Source of the DNA: Chloroflexota bacterium
GTDB taxonomy: Bacteria; Chloroflexota; Anaerolineae; B4-G1
DNA: 10,017 nt
Direction: 5' to 3'
Assembly (NCBI GenBank): GCA_003648125.1
Contig: QMOE01000041.1
Location: 1 to 10,017, forward strand
In this document: in pieces, positions 6,935 to 10,017 of the stretch
Numbering within the stretch: position 1 is the stretch's first letter
How the letters are laid out: each line of letters begins with the position of its first letter
The notes under the pieces: model-generated
Told to the model about the DNA's origin: nothing
Database searches by the model: none
What the model saw: only the letters and a program-made list of their open reading frames with translations
Program-made: the position numbers and the translations under genes

Positions 6935-9838
6935 ATGACATTTGTACAAGATTTCGCCAAGAGTCTGATCGAATTAATCACCTCTCCGAACGGCAGCCTG
7001 GCCTACCATCTGGTGACGCTGTTCGCCATCTATCTCATCCTGGGGATAGCGGTAGGGCACTGGAACCGTCACCGTCGCGACCCGACAGCTACGCGGTTGC
7101 TGATAGCCGGGATAGGCCTGGCGCTGGCGCGGATTTTGCTGATGCTCGTCGCCGTGCTCGATCTGGTCGGCCTGGCATCGGCCAACGTCATTCTGCCCCC
7201 CCTCGAACGCTCACTCGACCTCGCTACGTTACTGCTGGCCGTGTGGGCGTTTCTGCCAATCGTGGAGCGACACGCGCGTCTGAGTGGGGCGTTCTTGCTT
7301 CTCGCCCTCCTGATACTATCGGGGGTCTACGCGGCCTTTGCTTCCCTCTGGCCCCAGGCTGAAGCACAGTCCATCGCCTACAACGGCTATTGGCAGGAGA
7401 CGGCGTGGGAACTTGCCGATATGGCAATCCTCGCGCTGGCCCTCTTTGCCAGTTTGATCTGGCGCAAAGGAGACTGGAGCCTGGCTGCCTGCTTGTTTGC
7501 CGTCTGGCTCACCGGTCACATCCTCCAATTTACCTTTCCGACTTTTCCATTTGAAAAATCTCACACCGCCGGGTGGGTGCGGGCAGTCAACCTGATCGCG
7601 CTTCCGCTACTGGCGAGCCTCACGTACCGCCGTGCGCTCGGTGTGTTCTCTACCGCCAGTGGTGATACCGCCCTGGAACTGATCGGTATTTTCAGGGCCG
7701 CTCGGCGTATCGAGACGGCTCATGACGTCGAGGCCGCCCTGGGGTTGGCTGCTGCATCCATCGCCCGCGCGCTAGGAACTGACATGGTCGCCGTTGGCTT
7801 TCCGACCACGGAGCCGCCCAAGGGAATACGCATCGTTGCTCTTCACCCTCCGACAGGCGCGCTGCTGGCGCAGAAAGAACTGAAATTACGCACATCCGCC
7901 TACCCCCTGCTGGCGACTGCTCTCCAGACCGCTCGCTTGCAGAGCGCCCGCACGCTGCGCAAAGACCCCTCCATCGCCACCCTGTACAGCAACCTGGGAT
8001 TCGAGCGACCAGGCCCCCTGCTAGTCCAGCCATTGACCGATGGGGAAACCATGCTGGGCCTGATGTTGATCGGGAACCCAATCTCACAGCAACCCTGGAC
8101 CTCGCGTGATGAACAGATCGTCCAGGCCATAAACGCGGCCATTACGACATCTCTGATCAGTGCTCGGCGCCGCGCGACCTATGACCGCAGCGCTGAACTG
8201 CAAAAAGCCCTCACCGAAACCAATCGCCTGGCCCAGCGAGCGACAGAACTGGAAGAGGAACTGGATCGCCAGCGCCAGCATGCGGGAGAACTAGCTACCA
8301 AGCTGCGTCTTAAAGAGCACGAAACCGCCACCCAAAGTCAAGCCGTGACCGAAGCAGCCATCTGGCAGGCGGAGATACACGAATTGGCCGAGGCGCGCAC
8401 CGCGCTGGAAACCGAGTTGACGGAATGGAAAAGAAAAGCGGAGCAACTCGCTCACTCCAAAGACGATCTGCAAATACAATTGGCGCAGGTGCAAACCGAT
8501 CTCAAACAAGCGCGGAGCCAGGATAAAGCATCGGACGAGTGGAAAGAGAAAGCGGAGCAGCTTGCCAGTTCCCGGGATGATCTGCAAAATCAACTGGCAC
8601 AGGTGCAGACTAAAATTCAAGAAGCGCAAAACCAGGCAGCGGCACTGGTCGAGTGGAGAGAGAAAGCGGAACAGCTTGCCAGTTCCCGGGATGATTTGCA
8701 GAACCAACTGGCCCAAGTAAAGGCCAAGCTTGAGGAAACACAAAGCCAGACAATAGCTTTGGCCTCGACCGAACACCTGACCAGCGGCAAACTAGGTGGC
8801 ACGTTGCTGTGCGATGAGCATGGCAATATCATCATGGTCAGCCAGGGGGCCCAACAACTTACGGGCAAATCTCGCTCAATACTGGCCGGCACGCCTCTTC
8901 AAACTCTGTTCGATGAGCCACTGTGGTCCCAGGCAGTCAGCAACCTCTTGCGCAAAGATGCCCAGTCCGGCGAGGCCAGCGCAGTGACCCTCGACCTGAA
9001 CGAGCGGATGGTACGGGCAGAATTGACACGCCTGCCGGGTGCCGCTGGCGTGCCAGGAGTGCTGGCCGCCATGCTCTACCCCGAAGAAGGAAAAGGGACA
9101 ATTCAAACCGAGATGGTAGGCTCACTCATTAACGAACTCCGCACTCCGATGACTTCTATCACCGGTTACACAGATCTGTTACTGGGCGAGACCGTTGGTA
9201 TCCTGGGCGAGATGCAGCGCCAATTCCTACTGCGCGTTCAGGCCAACATTGAACGCATGGGAAGACTGCTCAACGATTTGATCAGAGTCACCACCATAGA
9301 TGCTGGACACATCCTGCTTTCACCCGAACCGGTTGATATTATCAGTGTCGTCGAGGATGCGATCATGTCTCTATCCGTCGAGTTCAGCGAGCGCAAACTG
9401 ACCGTGCAACTCGACATGCCGCCGACGCTCCCTCCCGTGCACGCAGATCGGGACAGCCTCTACCAGATCGTATTGAACCTTTTATCCAACGCCTCTCAGT
9501 GCTCGGAATCTGGAACTGAAATTTTGGTTCGCGCCCAGTTGGAGGAGCACGACGACCAAATCGCGGGCCTGCCCGACTATCTGCTCGTATCCACGACCGA
9601 CACGGGAGGGGGCATATCGCCAGAAGACCAGAGCCGGGTTTTCCAGCGTTTGTACCGGGCCAACAACCCGCTCATCGAGGGTTTGGGCGAGACGGGAGTT
9701 GGCCTATCCATCGCCAAGGCTCTGGTAGAAGCGAACGGGGGACGCATCTGGGTGGAAAGCGAGATGGAGGTAGGCAGTACATTCAGTTTCATCCTGCCGC
9801 TCTCGTCCAAAGATAATGACTCCCCAACAGAAAATTAA
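6935..9838 (+). CDS. 7TM-GAF-coiled-coil-PAS histidine kinase-like protein, phospho-acceptor His replaced by Asn
   Basis: A 967-residue paralog of the upstream kinase. About seven membrane helices (25-232) are followed by a GAF-like domain (about 255-415), a long coiled coil (about 420-610) and a PAS-like domain (about 619-715), then a dimerisation helix pair and an ATPase domain. The coiled coil contains three 38-residue repeats (497-610). The H-box reads LINELRTPMT, with Asn 733 (codon AAC at 9131-9133) where His (CAC in the paralog) should be, so canonical autophosphorylation is not possible. The ATP-site motifs persist: NLLSN (848-852), DTGGGI (from 889) and GETGVGLS (918-925). It is probably a pseudokinase that binds ATP and acts as a heterodimer partner, scaffold or allosteric regulator. 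ATG 6935 has no usable Shine-Dalgarno in the predicted transcript. Its 3' end overlaps one copy of a 23-bp direct repeat. Confidence 0.9.
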   Translation: MTFVQDFAKSLIELITSPNGSLAYHLVTLFAIYLILGIAVGHWNRHRRDPTATRLLIAGIGLALARILLMLVAVLDLVGLASANVILPPLERSLDLATLLLAVWAFLPIVERHARLSGAFLLLALLILSGVYAAFASLWPQAEAQSIAYNGYWQETAWELADMAILALALFASLIWRKGDWSLAACLFAVWLTGHILQFTFPTFPFEKSHTAGWVRAVNLIALPLLASLTYRRALGVFSTASGDTALELIGIFRAARRIETAHDVEAALGLAAASIARALGTDMVAVGFPTTEPPKGIRIVALHPPTGALLAQKELKLRTSAYPLLATALQTARLQSARTLRKDPSIATLYSNLGFERPGPLLVQPLTDGETMLGLMLIGNPISQQPWTSRDEQIVQAINAAITTSLISARRRATYDRSAELQKALTETNRLAQRATELEEELDRQRQHAGELATKLRLKEHETATQSQAVTEAAIWQAEIHELAEARTALETELTEWKRKAEQLAHSKDDLQIQLAQVQTDLKQARSQDKASDEWKEKAEQLASSRDDLQNQLAQVQTKIQEAQNQAAALVEWREKAEQLASSRDDLQNQLAQVKAKLEETQSQTIALASTEHLTSGKLGGTLLCDEHGNIIMVSQGAQQLTGKSRSILAGTPLQTLFDEPLWSQAVSNLLRKDAQSGEASAVTLDLNERMVRAELTRLPGAAGVPGVLAAMLYPEEGKGTIQTEMVGSLINELRTPMTSITGYTDLLLGETVGILGEMQRQFLLRVQANIERMGRLLNDLIRVTTIDAGHILLSPEPVDIISVVEDAIMSLSVEFSERKLTVQLDMPPTLPPVHADRDSLYQIVLNLLSNASQCSESGTEILVRAQLEEHDDQIAGLPDYLLVSTTDTGGGISPEDQSRVFQRLYRANNPLIEGLGETGVGLSIAKALVEANGGRIWVESEMEVGSTFSFILPLSSKDNDSPTEN
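8423..8764 (+). repeat. Three tandem 114-bp repeats encoding coiled coil
   Basis: Units start at 8423, 8537 and 8651, each 114 bp (38 residues) beginning EW(K/R)xKAEQLA. Units two and three share long exact stretches, for example around the segment encoding QLASSRDDLQNQLAQV, so this duplication is recent; the first unit is more diverged. Thirty-eight residues is not a whole number of heptads, so each unit resets the register by a short skip. Copy number may vary between strains. Confidence 0.85.
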
Positions 9839-9854
9839 CGTATCTTTTCAATAT
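9832..9854 (+). repeat. 23-bp direct repeat, left copy
   Basis: The 23 bases starting AAATTAACGTAT and ending TTCAATAT are identical to 9990-10012. This copy includes the stop codon of the second sensor gene (9836-9838). Flanking bases differ between copies. The 135 bases between the copies hold three hairpins. Confidence 0.9.
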
Positions 9855-9865
9855 CTTGGGGAAAC

Positions 9866-9882
9866 GCGACCATCCTGGTCGC
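9866..9882. repeat. Hairpin 1 (7-bp stem, 3-nt loop)
   Basis: GCGACCA-TCC-TGGTCGC is a perfect stem-loop just downstream of the second sensor gene. No T-run follows it, so it is not a classical terminator, though it may protect the 3' end of the mRNA. Confidence 0.65.
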
Positions 9883-9887
9883 CAGAT

Positions 9888-9904
9888 GCCAGCAAGATGC
9901 TGGC
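9888..9904. repeat. Hairpin 2 (7-bp stem, 3-nt loop)
   Basis: GCCAGCA-AGA-TGCTGGC is a second perfect stem-loop, five bases after the first. An alternative pairing uses TCGCCAG (9879-9885) with CTGGCGA (9900-9906), which would compete with both hairpins. Confidence 0.65.
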
Positions 9905-9925
9905 GATCCTTCACATCACCTCCAA

Positions 9926-9958
9926 ACAAAAAAGCAGGTCACGCTACAAGCGTGACCT
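9926..9958 (-). terminator. Intrinsic terminator for a minus-strand gene (hairpin 3)
   Basis: AGGTCACGCT (9936-9945) and AGCGTGACCT (9949-9958) pair perfectly over 10 bp around a 3-nt loop. On the minus strand the stem is followed by GC then TTTTTT, a textbook rho-independent layout. On the plus strand only an A-run precedes it. This implies a convergent minus-strand gene to the right of the window. Confidence 0.75.
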
Positions 9959-9989
9959 ACAAGGTTGAGGCTATTTTCGAGGCAGGTAC

Positions 9990-10012
9990 AAATTAACGTA
10001 TCTTTTCAATAT
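9990..10012 (+). repeat. 23-bp direct repeat, right copy
   Basis: Exact copy of 9832-9854, offset by 158 bases. Only five bases follow before the window ends, so it cannot be told whether the repeat unit continues. Confidence 0.9.
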
Positions 10013-10017
10013 TCCGG

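Noticed and set aside
8291..8776. Minus-strand open frame opposite the coiled-coil region
   Set aside because: It only mirrors the 114-bp repeats of the real plus-strand gene and has no ribosome site or known motif.
9866..9904. Hairpins 1 and 2 as the plus-strand terminator of the second sensor gene
   Set aside because: Neither stem is followed by a T-run on the plus strand, so classical intrinsic termination is not supported.
9832..10012. CRISPR-like direct repeats at the right end
   Set aside because: There are only two 23-bp copies, the spacing is 135 bases, one copy overlaps a stop codon, and the intervening sequence is hairpin-rich.

Overview
The window looks like a chromosomal segment of a Chloroflexota bacterium, probably Anaerolineae-like. 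This is inferred from gene content and style: a membrane-anchored protein with a Pro/Thr-rich stalk and Ig-like tail, multi-helix sensor kinases with GAF and PAS-like modules, and hairpin-rich intergenic repeats. No marker gene fixes the taxonomy. All protein genes found are on the + strand.

Layout. Positions 1-293 hold no gene but several small palindromic or iterated sequences. Positions 294-2754 form a tight three-gene run: a calcineurin-like metallophosphoesterase, a ParB/Srx-fold-like protein, and lipoyl synthase (lipA), which overlaps the preceding gene. A consensus-like promoter overlapping the lipA stop codon drives a tRNA-Leu(CAA) gene, followed by a strong intrinsic terminator. Next come two translationally coupled, paralogous single-pass membrane proteins (2958-4234). 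The second carries a Pro/Thr stalk and a probable Ig-like C-terminal domain.

The right 60% holds two paralogous large sensor proteins. The first (4297-6690) is a complete 7TM-GAF-PAS-HisKA-HATPase kinase with an extended -10 promoter. The second (6935-9838) has the same plan plus a coiled coil containing three 38-residue repeats, but its phospho-acceptor His is replaced by Asn (N733) while the ATP-binding motifs remain. It is therefore probably a pseudokinase partner or regulator of the first. Between the two genes lies a 113-bp element with 32-bp imperfect terminal inverted repeats starting GTAAC and a perfect 8-bp flanking duplication, an apparent MITE of IS66 type. The second gene has its own TTGACT-17-TACAAT promoter, whose predicted transcript has almost no leader.

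The right edge (9839-10017) has three compact hairpins, each with a 3-nt loop, bracketed by two exact 23-bp direct repeats. The third hairpin followed by T6 reads as an intrinsic terminator on the minus strand, suggesting a convergent gene beyond the window.

The strongest leads are the intact/degenerate kinase pair, the MITE with its target duplication, and a REP-like palindrome embedded in frame inside lipA.
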